A stretch of 64,000 nt of DNA from Lineus longissimus (taxonomy: Eukaryota; Nemertea; Pilidiophora; Heteronemertea; Lineidae): NCBI RefSeq assembly GCF_910592395.1, contig NC_088311.1, positions 22,416,646 through 22,480,645 on the forward strand, read 5' to 3'. The number at the start of each line of letters is the position of its first letter. Positions within the stretch are counted from its first letter, which is position 1. Under the pieces are notes generated by a model, which was given only the letters and a program-made list of their open reading frames with translations, did not search any database and had not been told where the DNA came from. Position numbers and translations under genes: made by a program. Below, piece after piece: positions 25,001-40,000 of this stretch.

Positions 25001-28000
25001 ATAAACGGTCAGCAAATAGTTCTATGTGTCACCTTTCAATGACACACAACTTTTCTTTATCGTGCATGAGGTACTTTTAACTACCGTTACATTTTATTGA
25101 GGTATTCTGTTGCTTATATCAGAGAATTTGTGACATGTGGCATTTGAAAGGCAGTTTTGGGATTGTTGAGGTGTGCGAATCACCATAAACATTCACATCG
25201 AAAACAGTGTCTCGACACTTTTTCTTTTATCATATACATGTAGTTGAAGCTGTTCGTAGAGTATGTCAAAGTCTAGTTGTGTCGAATACAAATTCATATT
25301 CACCTATTAAGTTTTGTAGCGAAGGTTGTCAAGTTTTTTTCTGCCAAAAAGCAAGATGTCAAACAAGCCAGAATCGCCAATAATATCTGTCTCCGACATT
25401 ATCAGTATCGAAAAGCGAGACATATTTGGATTTGTCAGTCTCTCTCGCTGCATTTGATGATGTTCTTTCACCACATTTGACTTGTCATTCTCAGGCTCGG
25501 CTAACTTTCAGGTGATTATGAGCCGTGTAGAACAGCCCCGCGGCAAGGCGAAAGTGGCGGGAACGGTATCTCGAAGATACGGACCAATTCCATTGCCGCC
25601 ATGAAGAAAGGCTTGTATATTCCCTCGCCGCGAGCAATACCCCGGTTGAGACAATACCCAAATGTAATTGCCTTGTACGTCTTCGTTCAGCGACAATGGT
25701 CAAGTTGTACAGGAGGATGGGAGATCTGGTGATCGATATCTGAAGGAATCAGAAGGAGTTGACGTGACGGCCGCGGGCATGGCGATGCTTGGGGCGGTTC
25801 CGATTGGATCGGGAGGCTGGCGAGTTGGGGAACAAGGCTTGCGATGAGATTGCTAGGGCTGATCAAGATCCTGGCTCGTTATACTGTTACCGCCAAGGCG
25901 ATTGATAACAAAGGACCATGACGACATCCTGCAGACTGGGTTAAGTTCTGTTGAGGAAACATGGCCTGACACAGACGACAGCATGGTAAAAAACGGCCGT
26001 AAACCCCCTTCCGTGAGGTCAGTGATTTGGCCGATGACTTGTGAGCAAGGTTAACGTACATCTGATGTATATGCAACGCTTGCATCTTATGTAAAAGTAA
26101 TTGCAATTAGAAGAGTTAACAAAAGTGCATATTTGAAGAAAAAATGATTTCAATAACATTGAGTTCAGTTCGAATAAATGAAAAGGCTTCATTCCTGAAT
26201 CGAACGTTTCGTTGCAAAGAAATCCCACTTTTTATCAAATAATGTTCATCAAGATTGGACATGTGCGACAGGATGTAGCAATGGCATAACATACCGTGGT
26301 ATCCGGTTCACGAATGTTGTGGAAAGGTCACGACTGAATAAGCCATTGATTGACACCAAAAAACTGACTTAACATTGCCGAACTAGTGCAAATATTTGCT
26401 TGGCATTTATTGGCAATTCATGATCAATGAAAATAAATTTTGATTTGAAAGACATTTTCCCATGGACTGCCTCCCTTCTTTGACCAAACCCAAAACAGGT
26501 GTATTAGTATAGCGGGGCAGATATTGTAGTAGAGATTCGCGAATAAAAAAACAAAACCCCAGTTCATGAGTTCACGTACTGCCTTTTAAGGTTTGAGCCA
26601 CAAATTATCTGTTGTCCGTCTCAGTTCTATTTATTTAGTTTTGTCACCCACTTGTGGCACTTAATCTTGTTGGTAAATTATCCAAAGTGCTTTGTAACAT
26701 TTGTAGATTTGACGCTAATAGCAGAGTAGGCCAATAAGCAACGCAATATGTTCGGGTAGTTTACAAAAAGTTCACAAAATCCAATGAATAATGTTTGGAA
26801 AAGAAAGCCAGTGCTTTCAATGTACATTGTTATTTCAATTGCTCTCATGTAGAACTTTACTTATCAATGGGTTAGAGCAATGAGGTACCTCAAACATAAA
26901 TTCTTTGCTGTCAAATCCAAAGCCCCTTAGCTTGTTCGCCGATTGTTCAAGTGTGTCTTGAATAAACTGTATTCCTCTGGGCTGTTAGTCCAATTTGTGA
27001 ATGGATACACAACAGTGAGTTTGAATTTGTCAAGATGATTATCGACTTGAAAAATGGTCTTCCGACAATAAAGATGAATGACAGATTAGGTTTAATCAAA
27101 TATAATTCAATTAGGGTATTACGTAATCGAATCAACAGTTACACAACCTTAAGTGACTTATTCTGTTCACAACAGAATCCACTTCAAGTCTTTTGCAAGT
27201 TTGCCTTTTTTGTGAAGATAACAAAAGATATTCATGCATTCAGCAAACGTATTTCGTATTGGTGTGCACAGCTGATGAAGTATTTTTTTACCAATGATGG
27301 ACTGCATTCATGGCTCGAAAACTTCATATGTAGACGCTCTCTTTCTTGGATGTGTTTCATCAAAATGAAAAAGAACAACAATAATCGAAGAAGAATTTAA
27401 TAAGGAAATTTGCAGTACATGCTCATGTTGTCAAAATATAAATCAAATGCATGTAGACAATGTATGTGAAGGCTATGATATAAATGATTCTTTTTGGCTA
27501 CATGAGAGATTTAATACGTAACATCCTAACACATTTTCAGCTCTTTACAGCTTCATCAAATTATATCTATTGAGGTAGGATGCATTTTTTCGATATAAAA
27601 TGTTACTGCCGCACCAGATGGGATGCCACAAGGCATTGCCAACGGATCAAATAGATTGAAATGACGAGAAAATAGTAAATGTGGTTGAGTAATAGGATTA
27701 CATATCAAGGCTAAACTTGATCACCAAAACCAAAATCCGATATCCAAGACTGAGTGGAAGTACACTATCTGTCTCATGTACACACGAATGTACTGTTTGA
27801 TAGTGGTAAATCTACACTGGGGTAGCGGATGGCCCCGGGGTACCCGTCTACCCAGAGGCGAGGGTATTTCTAACCCAGTTTCACATTCATGGCTCGAAGC
27901 GATCAACGTCCCTTCAAAGCTACCGTCTGCCTCGGGGCCCACGTGACCCAATAACCTCTAAATCATTATCGCAAGATTAAACCGCCGACTGCTCGGGGGT

Positions 28001-31000
28001 GACATGTCATCCAGACATACAGCAGAGTTCAGAACATAATCGAGGCAATCAAAATGAATACAGTAAAGATGAACTTGAAGAATCCCTAAAAGTTCTCCAT
28101 TGCATTTGTTGCCATGGTGCGCTTTTGCGTGCTACGGAAATACGTAGTTGTTTACGTTGTTAAATAATCTTCAATTCCACTTCGGCCGTTGACGGACTGA
28201 ATAGTTTTTCTTGATATTATGATCAGTTACATATTTCAATCGATGATAAACCCTTTCGGGCCGATTTGTCTCGTGATAAGGCCATGTTGTCACTCAGCAG
28301 CTTTTCTCAACGTGTTTACCACAAAACGTGGTTTCGAGGGGAAAGGAACATGTATCGAGTTTTCGTCCCGCTGAATTTGGTTGCCATAGGCCTATCTCTT
28401 TTTGGTAACCCCCATTATGCACTCAGTTATCCTGTTCTTCAGTGATCAGTTACCCATTGCCATAGAAGGCAAGCCCAATTTGATATACTGATTCGTTCTA
28501 GCTTTTCGTCTTCGTAAATGAAAAGGTTAATCGTGTGCTATGAAGACAGTGTCCATGTGTCTCTAATGAGATCGCAGTGCCCTGCACGACCGAGTAATGA
28601 GGGTGTCGCACTCTCCTTGATCGTGTAACGAACGCCGATGTTGTACCTTCGTCCACGGATATACCGTCTCCCGCAAATAGTTCACTCTTAATTGGGTTGC
28701 AGTTACAATGTAAAATGATATAGAATTTCTGTACAGGCAAGGCGTTAAAATAACGTGTTTGCTTTTATAATTAGGGAGAGAATAACACACTGTCACCATT
28801 GGCTACGTAATTTTGCGATGTGAACGCTGGCAAGGAAAATGTTACGTGCAGAACGCTACGTTCGTTAGTCAATTCAACCCTTTAAGTTCAAAGAAACTAT
28901 TTGTCACAAAAAAGAACAGACATATACACACGATCATGTCTGAGCTGAGGTTTTGGGGATGCCAGAAAAACCTGGTAATCATTCAATCAGGTTGGTCGGC
29001 TTGAAGGGAAATCCAACTTCCATCCGACTAAATAACGACTTTCAAACGATTTACATGTATTTTGTTTTCATGTCTGATTGTGGTAGGCCTCAGACCATGA
29101 AACAATTCACATTCTCCAAGTGTCAGATAAAGATGGCTTAAGTATCTCTTCTGTTAATAAAGTGGTTTATTATGTCATGTTTATACCGACATCTGCAACG
29201 GCAGCCAAAAGGTGTAAATACGTGTTAAACCAGATACCACAAGATTTATTTAAAGTGTGCATAATACAGTAAGGACGGTTATCGGCTTGTCGATCTGTCG
29301 GCACAGTAGGACAAACATGTGACAGTGTGATGGGACAGACCCCCTGGAATTCATGCCATAGACACGGCATTCTGACATATTGCTCAAAACCGTTTAATAT
29401 AATACGACTTCGAATGTACACTGTAGCATAAAACCTGTGGATGGTCGCTGATTGTGAAGGTAGTATTGCCTATTGAAAACTGTGGTGTTTAGAAACATGA
29501 ATAGTTCTATGTGTGGGGTCAGGGAGTCATGATTGTGACATCCACGATAGATTGCTGTGTATATTACCTGTGTAATCGTCAAGATGGCATTCAAGACGTG
29601 TAGAGAGGGATAATAGCTACACTGCTTCATCAAATGGCGAGATAGAGATCGGAGAAGCGGGCGCAAACACTCTTAAGACCTCTCAAGGCATGGATGAGGA
29701 TGGATCTATTGGGTAATAAGAAAGAGTATCCGGGCCCTTAATTCAAGCGCTTCATCTTGAGTGGTTAATTGATGAGGGAAGGTATGTGGAGTCTGGAATA
29801 TGGAGTTGGGATAGTCGTACAACTGGAGTCCTTGGGACCTGAACTTGAGCCCAGATCTAGTATCTGTAGCTCGCACCGTAGAACTTACATTATACAGAAA
29901 GAATAAAAAAACCACGTTATCTCAATCAAACAGACAATTATGCAGCAGATGCATTGGCAGCCATAACACTCGTACCATTTGAAGGAAACCCAACTAGTGC
30001 CTTGGGAATAACTCCATTCAGAAGCCCTGTAATTCAAACGTCAATTTGGCTAATAATTTACTATGAGGCAAATTAAATTTGTCAAACATTACTAATACGG
30101 ATTCTGATGTTGGAAAATGATGAGGGTTGACTAATGTTACTACGATTGAATTATAAGAAACGTTTAAAGGGTATGCAGTCATATTTCACGTAAAAGTGCG
30201 GTTTAAGCATCTTGTTTTCACACACTCGGGCTCCGCGATCGCAAAGTCCCTTATTAAAAGGACCTCTTCGTGCATAACATAGGACTGAAGGTGCATGAGT
30301 ATTTGACTTATTGGGATAGCAAGATGCGGTTTAAAGGGACTATCGCCACCACACCACACCTGTAGCAATGTTTTACCATGTACATGTACTACTACATGTA
30401 CATATTACCTCAAAGGATTACATCATGTTAAGTTAGGATCCTCGTCAGTTGACAATCATGAATTTCCATTGAACGAGACATTGCCAACTCTTCATTGCTA
30501 TGCAAAGCCATGTATAAACGTAGGTCTCTACACGTTGACGCTAAATGCCTTCTAGGCCTAGAGAAAGATATTTCGCCATCGGTAACATTGTTACCATGGT
30601 GAATATTGAGCTGGTGATTCATTAGGCCCGAAAGCTATCTGTTAGCCGTGCGTTGGCTACATATTCGTTTTAAAGCCAGGCAATTCACTCTAGTATTAAT
30701 ACTTTGTTACATGTACTAACATTATAGAATAGTACACGTTTGGATGATATCATATGTCCATATTATTACATGGGTAAATCTTATCAGAATGTGATATTCA
30801 GGGAAGGTAGCGGAAGTCTCACCAATGACATTTTCTTCATTTCTGCATCGCTTTATAGAGACTTGCAATCGGACGGTTAATAAAATCGAATCTAGCAGTA
30901 CTCAGGCCATTGACCATAAGAGGAAACATGCTAAAATATGCAGGGAATAGTTAAAGTTGACAAACCATAGCGCTGACTCATGGCCACTTTGATAGCACAC

Positions 31001-34000
31001 ACATCTTAGGGAGCATTAAGCGATTTTTCATACGTAATTTTCCGATCGACTTAGGTTCGATGCGCGGAGGCTGTTGTTGGCGTTCACTTGGAATGCTGAA
31101 GTGGCGATCTTGACAAGTGCGGATGGAGCGATTGGCTAGATAACCCCCCTTTAGTTAGCTACTAGCTTCTTTCAGGGAGAGGACTCGCGGGAAGAGGGTG
31201 TGGCCACGTCCTGCTGTTGGCCTCTTCCGAGTCAATGGTCGCGGCTGCGACGTATTGGTGTATTGGAACAGTTGGTCATTTATACCGTTATACAGCGATA
31301 TGTTACGAGTCGAATGATTCATTTGATTTCGAACAGGATTCCAACTCGCTCACACTGCGTTACATTGTTTTCTAGGCCAATATCAATATCATATTAAAGC
31401 CAAATTTACCAGATCAAATTATCTGGCCGATTCTAATCAGTGCCTTCCCTTTTCAAGCCTGTGTAGGTACGACCGAGTCATACGTGTAGCATGACCCCCA
31501 CCGCACCGCACCAAGGGCAGCTAGCGTACTCAGGTGTGATTCTCTAGGAAGTTGCGTTTTGCCGACTGGAAACCTGATCTCTCGCGCAGTCCCAGGTGCG
31601 TCTGCATGAATCCCCTTTACCATTGTCCCCTAGTTCAAAGGCAGCCGGGAGAACTTCACGAAGACCCATCAGAGAAAGGAATAATTTCATTTCGAGCAAA
31701 CAGCTGACAGTAACAAGCAATTTCGTACACGCGGAGCTAGCCTGCATCAGAGGTAGCGCTAGCCTAACATCAAATATGATCAGATATGCGAAATTCGCTT
31801 TCCCTTGTGCGCAGATTGCATTAGAGCATAGAGACCAGCATCCATTTCGGTAACCCGCAGTTCCTATTAATTGTATCTTTGATATCAAGCCATCTCAACT
31901 TGTATCGTTTATTCGCTGAGTTAAAAGTTCAGGATATGACGGGAGTTTTAGAATGAAATTGAAACCGTCATTGGCAATTATCAAGATGGAGAAGACAGGA
32001 AAATGTCGGGGACATTATGGCATAAAGGATTTGAAAGTTAAAAGGACATTAGAGAGGAAAGATGAGGGTGATGATACCAAAATAAAAAATATTGAGGATT
32101 TTTTTCAAACAACCCCTTATTTGCAAGCTCGAAACTTTGCATGATTATTTCTACAATTCCAGATAATATAGTTGGGGACTCTTTTGGTGACTTTAGTTAG
32201 AAAAGGGCTCATTCTTTCATCATCAGATCAATTCTTATTAAGTTCACTGTAGTAGGCCATATGGCGTAATAAACGTTTGTGTCTTTTTAGAAAGAAGCTT
32301 CTTTGGCTTCAAAAAGAGAAAGGAATATTAAAGAGGAGGTAGTTGAGGGTTTGCAGATCCGTTTTTATTCAGTTGTTGTCAAGCAATGGTATCACCCATA
32401 TTGCCAATCCTACTCGCCATAGGGAAAAATAGCAGGAGCAACGGCCATTTGCGTTCGCTGTACAATATACACTGCTATTGTTATGAAGTAACTAATAGGC
32501 CCCATGAACATTCCACGCGGCTCTTATACCATACTATCATTGCTTTGTCCTTGCATCACATTGTGAAGAGGGGTCCCCTATCATAACACTGGGCTCAGCT
32601 GTGAAAGGAGGGACCCTCCGCCATCAAGGCCGCATCTTTTTTTCAGTAACAAAGCGAACAACTATCATATGATGAATAAAGGAGACTTGGCAGGTTGATA
32701 TTGCATATATTTTGCAGTTTTCGTTTGTTCAGGTGTTAGATTTGCGATGCTGTCTTACAAAGGAGAGAATTGTTGTAATTTTTCTGCTCAGGTTTTTATT
32801 GTTATCGCCTTTTTGTCTGGGAAATGTAACAGGAGCTGTATCGATCCATTATCAATTCAAACCGAGAAAGATTGCATGGATACTGGATGTATTGGATATA
32901 TCGTGAACTGTGGTCCGGGACTCGGGCATTGAATATCACCAATCAGAAGTAGCGAGTAGTTCTCGAGCACTGGATGATCACAGGATGCGAAAAGCCAAGT
33001 AAAATCACATGATGCTTTTAATGTTGCAAAAAACTAATTAAACATCCAAATTTTAAAATTCTTTGTAAAAATCAACAATTTAACCTGAAATCCCCTCATG
33101 TACGATGTAACATTGAGTGTAATAATGAGATACCGAATTTCAGATATTCGAAGCAGAATCCTTATTAATTGATATCTGGGTTTTTTTCTCATATGATGCG
33201 TTGCAAATTTGCACCAACATGAACTCTTTAATTGGAGTAACTTTTGATCCCCTACATGTAGGGTTTAATTTCAACAAATCCTGCGATAGGTTCGAATCGT
33301 ACCGCGAATCGGGCGCCAGCTTATCACGGAAGAGTGGCTTCTGAATCTATTGGATACTCTCGAGTCTGAGTAAGTAACCTCAAACTCTTACGTAAGTTGG
33401 TAAGGTTAATGGGTGCAGATAGTTCAAGCAGTCATTAATTTCATCAAAATCTTTTGCATACCTTGTTTTGGCTCTGGAGACACGAAATGGAGGCGTACGG
33501 TTCATGGTCTTGTTTAAAACTTTCTATTATGGTAAACGTCGACACTGTAATCTTAACGGCATTCAAACTAGGCTATTTAGATTTGATAATTCAACAAAAA
33601 ACAACATCCAAAATATTAAAGAAAAATCACAATTTAGTTGGACTTAGAACGAGAAGCCACCTGGGTAGTCGTTGGCTAATTTGGCTGCCCTTCATCTTGG
33701 AATGACAAAAAGATGGCGGACTCTTTCACTTGTGGGGCGTCCTGTGACCACTTCAGTCCAGTTCAACAATTACACGATTAAAAACTATGCACAAGAATTG
33801 CTTGAAATCACAGCTAACTAGCTTTCCCAGGTTTATAGCGGGGCGGATGACAATGCACAAAAAGAGCCCTTATAAACGGATAGAAGATGAATGCCACTTC
33901 ATGTCCATTAAATCAAAGGAAGAAGTTGAAATTGTTAGCAAATTGAGAAAATGCACCCGATTGGAAAATGTATCCAATTGTTAATGGAGGCACCTGGAAA

Positions 34001-37000
34001 TTGGTTTGGATAATAAATGAGTAAAACAAATGACTGCGGCCATAAGGACACGGCGTTCAAGTGTTTGAAGCAGACGATCATTTCCCAGTGTGTTTTGACC
34101 GCTGGACCGAAGCTCCAGAGCGCCAATAGAACATAGGCCAAACAGATAAATTGTAGATTCTTATTCTCATTACTTGACGTAAGGAAACGTTTCATTACTA
34201 TTTCTGGCGCCCAAAAGACAATAAAACTGGGGTGTATCATAGGCTGTAGCTGACATGACGACGAACTGACCAAATATGGGCCAAACAATTCTAGGCAACG
34301 GGTAAACAAATATGTACATCTGCTCTTTTCATCACTATGAATTAGAAATCCCCTTTAACTTTCTTCTGGGTCTTCTGAGTCACAGCCAGAATTCAGGGAT
34401 AAATTCACTTTAATCAAGAAACAACAGCCTCTTGGCCTAACTTAGACATGCAGCCTTTGCTATTATTTATGTATGCGTCCATAGTCAATACTACAATGAT
34501 TAAATCAGCTATGTTACTGATTGGTGATGTAGAAGTTGGAAAACTGGAATGCCAAGTTTTCAGACGACATAAACCACTAATCAAACATTTATAATCAACG
34601 TTGCTATTGCCTCATTTGTTTTGAATGCAATCATGAGCTTGGAAACCCAATCAAGAGGTCAAGATTTCATCCATGAGGTTCTTGTTAAAAGCCAGATAGA
34701 TTTTTAACATGAATTCTAAAATTTACGTGGAACCATAGATCCATTATATTGGTTTGTATACAAAATGTTTTTGCCCAATCAGATGCAGGCAGTCCTCTTT
34801 CACCGTGGCAGTGATTTGGAAGTGACCAGTGAATCTTCACAGGGGAGCTCTTTACATTTTCGAAACTCCTGCTATTTTTTAATTTGGGTAGCTGATGGCA
34901 TCATATTATATATACGATGTTTTATACATGTACAGTAAAGCGAAATATGCACCTATTTTTTTACATTCTAAATGAATACGTCATTCGTTGGAAACTGTGT
35001 TCACAATATTAGAATGAGGGACACAAGCGTTGCAAAAGCGTCCCCATAACTTATAATCCTTCACGTGACATTGAATTTTTTTCAAAAGCTCCGAAGACAT
35101 AATCTATTTTCAGATATACAACTGCTTTAAATGGTTAAAATCCTTCATAAACAAAGACAGTGCATTCCAACCATGATAACGCGTACATTCTACACACTCA
35201 GGCGCACTGCGTTTGAGCCATCTCCCGACCCTTCGGGCATTTTGGATTCTCTCTCGCCTGAATGCCTTCGGGTTTGAAACTAAAGAGCACGCAGAAAAAG
35301 AATGTTATCTATTTAGATATGGCTGGCTTCAAAGGCGGTAGTAATGATATGAAAGATGATGGGAGAAGCCGTCAAGTTAGGAGCAGACGATTGAAGCAGA
35401 CGACATTTGAAGAACGACACACAGGTCAAGGTCAAATCTATGTTGTGGTTTTCTAAGTTAATTTTATTTGAATGTAGTATCATTCAGTTGCTATTTAAGT
35501 AACTAACGACTGAGTTTCACACTGATGTTTCTGAGGTGCCCGGTCTCAATAATTGTCGAAGAATTTAACGTCACCGAAAAACTATTTTGACTCATGATTT
35601 GGACTCCTCATAGGAGTGTGGTACAAACGGGATTCCAGAGAGATGATGTCGTGCGTCCTCTGCGTGTCCTAATATAAAAAGGTTACCAAAGACATGCAGA
35701 TAATGTTATACCCCCATGCTCTTATTTCGAAACCCAATCTCTCTCAACCACTCTTTTCCCCACCACATTACCAAGACCAGCATGGCGAAAGATAATCACA
35801 TGAAGAAGCCTCAGCCACCCATGGGAAGGGGATTTAGCAACATCGTGAACGAGGATCGTCTCCTTTAACCTAGGGTATTTCATCGGTATTTTTCATCGCA
35901 TAAACTTGCAGGGAAGCCGATGTTTGAAGTACGACACTCACGATCAATTTCCAACCACAGTGATGTGGTAAAAACCAGAAAGAGGGGATAAGCGGGTTGC
36001 ATTTTTCGAGTCGAGGTTTTATTTTAAGTGTATTGGGATTCCGTTCAATATCCTGTGGTCGTGGACATTTTTGACTGCATCCATCTTACAGTATACTACG
36101 CGGGATTCAATCAATTTTTTTAAAATGCACAAACTACTAAAATAGTACTCGTCTGCTCATAGGCGATTTTACCTTCGAACAGTATTTGTCAATGATCTTT
36201 TGGACTATGCTGAGCTATTTGACTACCAGGTCTCACCAAAATTAACCTTCTATGAACGTGATGAAAACTGGAAGAAGGGCTTAACCGTATCAGGTAGTGA
36301 ACTATTACAGTTTCAGATCGAGTGTACCATGCACCACGTACATGTATTATACGTGCACATAAATGTAAGTTTGGTCATTGTAGTACATCGCACTGGTTTA
36401 TTTTACACTTGAAGATTTGATTATTATATATTGTACAGTCACGTAAGTCTTATTCATGTAGCATTGCATTTTATTCGCTCAGCATACAGACAGAGTATCC
36501 CAACTCTTCTTGCCATGTGGTTGAAAGAAAAACCTGGCAGCAACATCTGACAACCACTCTTATCTTCTCCCGGTTAAAAAGATCCAAATATTTATTTCCC
36601 ACCCACCGCAGCACAGAGGATACCGCCGATGCACCGAGATGTCTTTTTCTCCTTCGTTTGGTGTGTTTTGACCGCCAAGAACTCGATAGTGTTCAAACGA
36701 TCGCGCGGCGTTATTCGACCACGCGGATTGTTTACATTGTTTATTTGCGTTCAATATACCCAATTTGGTACAAGTGAATGATCACTAACTGGATGCCAAC
36801 CATACTGGTAATTACTACGTTAGTAACCTGAATCATATGAACTAATCATTGACGAAACCTCGGCATCTCGCTCGTACCGCAAGATGCAACAAATTAGGTA
36901 CGAATTTGAGAAGCCAATTTAAGTACTGTATAGTTGATTTTCTCTTACTGTGCACTGATAATGATACTACTAGTACCATTAACGTAATGCAGATTTTGCA

Positions 37001-40000
37001 GGGAAGATGTTCTTTTGCAATGAAAACTACCTACATGAACAGAACATAACAGTTCGGTCTAATTGATCCGTTCATGGTCCGATCAAACCTCACCGGCCGA
37101 AATGTGGGCAACACATCCAAAAGCCAGCTGGTGACAGAGAATTTGTCGAATGATCATTCTCCGTGTTTAATAAATATCCATGATGACTTTCATTTCCCGT
37201 CTGATGAACGTAAATAAAAGTTCAAATGCAGCCACTTGAAATCTATATCAGGCCGAGGTATGTGCTCATCTTGTAAAATTATAGTGTAATCGGACTGTTC
37301 AAATCTGCAGTTAAGACAGTCATTTCATTAGTAGTTGCAAAATGTGGTTAAACACGACTGATAAACAATGTGACAATAGAAATGAGACACTGCACCCGAT
37401 GACTGATAGTGAGGTGTCATCACATTAGCGACTCATAGCTACTTGGTAAACCAATGACACATTTAATCTTATTCCACCAGAACTCATTGTCACCAGTTAG
37501 CTGGATCTAATATCGAGACATAAACATACACTTAGGGTCGTGCTCTGTGGCTGAGGGCACAGACACGTCTCAAGTTTTTTTCAGACATCATCGTTATATC
37601 AACTCTCAATCTTGCATTGTTTGGCTAGTGCTACATGACTTTGCATGTCTACTTAATTATTGGCTATTACTTTAAAGAACATATACTTGGTTGTTGAACT
37701 TTCCTCATTCCTTTTTGTTAGGTTATCTTGGGCCTTCCTCAGAATTTGGAATGACATAGTCGTAGCCCAAGCACGTACGCATGTAGGTACACTAGAAATG
37801 TAACCTCTTAAAAAACAATCGAGCAAATGCAAGTGTGTCACGTGTACCAGCATGTCCGAGGTCATATCAGCTCCCTCAAGAAGGTGCTATATTCCCAAAT
37901 TAAGACCTCTCCAAAAATGGTCTAGATAACCCTAAATTACTCCCAAACTGGTGCTTAAGTTACCCACTTTGTCACCCCTCAATTTAGAATTAATTTCAAG
38001 GGTACACATCACGCTTGCCACCGTACTTAATTAGCTCAGATTAAGTAATTAACTTGTAAACTCTCACTTATTAATTAGCTAAAACCTGAGCAGGATGTTG
38101 ACACCCATAAGTGACCGGCGTTAGACCCATTCTTTGGGCCAAGCTTTTCAAGGATACATTCAAGAATAAACCCATTAAGGATACGAAAGATCAGCGGTCA
38201 TAGTTTGGATAGCAATATGAATTTTGCTGTTCTTTTTGTGAAGTTGTTGACATGATGATTGCTATGTACACACGGGGCCAACAGTCCTCTAAATCGTGCT
38301 AGGAGCCAACTGGGGCAGCTGGTGAGGTTTTCATACGGTGGCATGTCCCGCCAAGGAGTCAATACATGCCCTACTAAAGTGACTTGAAGCCAAGACAAAT
38401 AATTTAGTTATTTTTGTGGTTGCTGGGACAGAAAATCGTTCAAGATGTTGACATTCAAAAAATGTAAATACGAAGTTTTTATTGCGCTTGTGCTTTTCCG
38501 TTGGCCAACAAGATCTGGGTTATCAAATCATTTTTAGACTCAGTAGTTTATAAGTTAGCAAGTACAATTTTCAGATGGAGCAGAGTGTTATCTCACAATT
38601 TGCACTGAACTTTTGTTCAAAAATATTTCAATGGATAAGAAACTGAGCCGATTTACATTTTGTCATCTTGATACTGCATACGTCATTTAAAAGATTTTGA
38701 CATGCGTTATTATAAAAAATTAATGGAAAGACCCTGACCCATTATGGGCCATAAAAAGGCATAGGTAAAAAAAATCTCAATATGTTCACTGCACGTAAAA
38801 AAAAGGTTAATACCAATGTTCACTGCAGTAAAAAAATCGGTGTACTGAATGTTTTCAAGTGGACACCAGCATTGTTGGATCTAAATGACAATGTGGGTCA
38901 CCCCAAACTCGACCCCTTCAGATCTCCCAAACTAAGAAGACAATTTCAATATAAATACACCACGATGTGCATATTGTGTGCATCAGCTTTGTTTTCACAA
39001 AGGATACCGTGCTCGTACTGCGAGACGTATTAAAATTTAAATTGTCCTGTTTTCAAACACGTTTTATAAAGCAACAAACAAAGGGAAATTTGTTACCAAA
39101 TATCCAATTTCGGGAAAATCTGGCCTATTCACATTAAAGAACTACTACCGCGCTATCTTCATCGTGACATGCTAGAATGTGGCGAAGCGTTTTGTCGCTT
39201 GCTTTTTACCTCGGTGGAGAAATGTGTCACCCAACACCCCGGAGATTGCTGAGCCTCGATCTACACCACACCTTTACTCATCAAGCAGCAATAATGCTGA
39301 GTAATTTCTACAGGACTCTGATTTTACGACCCGAGCATTGCGCTTTTTTCGGCTAGAGTCGTCCGCGGGATCTGTATCTTGGATCAGAAACATGCGATTA
39401 GACTACAAACGGATACCCAAGCGATGCTGCGAATTCGCTGCGAAGGCTTGCTTGACCAGAGGACGACCGATACTGGATACGGACCAGCCTGGTCGGGGAC
39501 CGGCATCAACATGGATAAATCTCATCCCAAAAGAGGCGATTTGACGAATTCTTATGTCATCGGTGCTAACCATTTCCCCGACAAACTGTCTGCGGATTCC
39601 CCATGAGGCCTGCGATCAGTGTCTGAGGTTTTGATTCCCGATTTCAAGCTTCATTTGCAGATAATCTGCACTGAATTTTATCTCGCAAACTGCCGTATAT
39701 TGGTAAAAATTAAAAGATAAGTAAACGTGAGAAAAAAAAACAGATGAATTTTGAACATTTGGGCAATATAGACACTGATTGCAAAAGCGACCAATCGTAT
39801 GTCGAAACTGCGAGCTACATGCAAAGGAGGGCTTGAATCATCATTGGACGCACACACCCTATAGGTGCCCCAAGTTCCAGTACGTTTGGAAAAACCCTGA
39901 TTTGTGTCTGAAGAGAATCCATTCACTAAATAGCACTGCACCTAACAGAACTGACAGACACTTCTCTCATGTTCTTCTCCTGCACGACACTGGCCGATGT

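Noticed and set aside
27035-27400. A 121-codon plus ORF
   Set aside because: Composition is AT-driven (Ile, Asn, Lys, Phe), with no recognisable domain and no splice or neighbour support. It is probably chance.
33288-33300. GGTTCGAATC resembling a tRNA B box
   Set aside because: No A box or cloverleaf can be built around it. I found no tRNA genes in the window.
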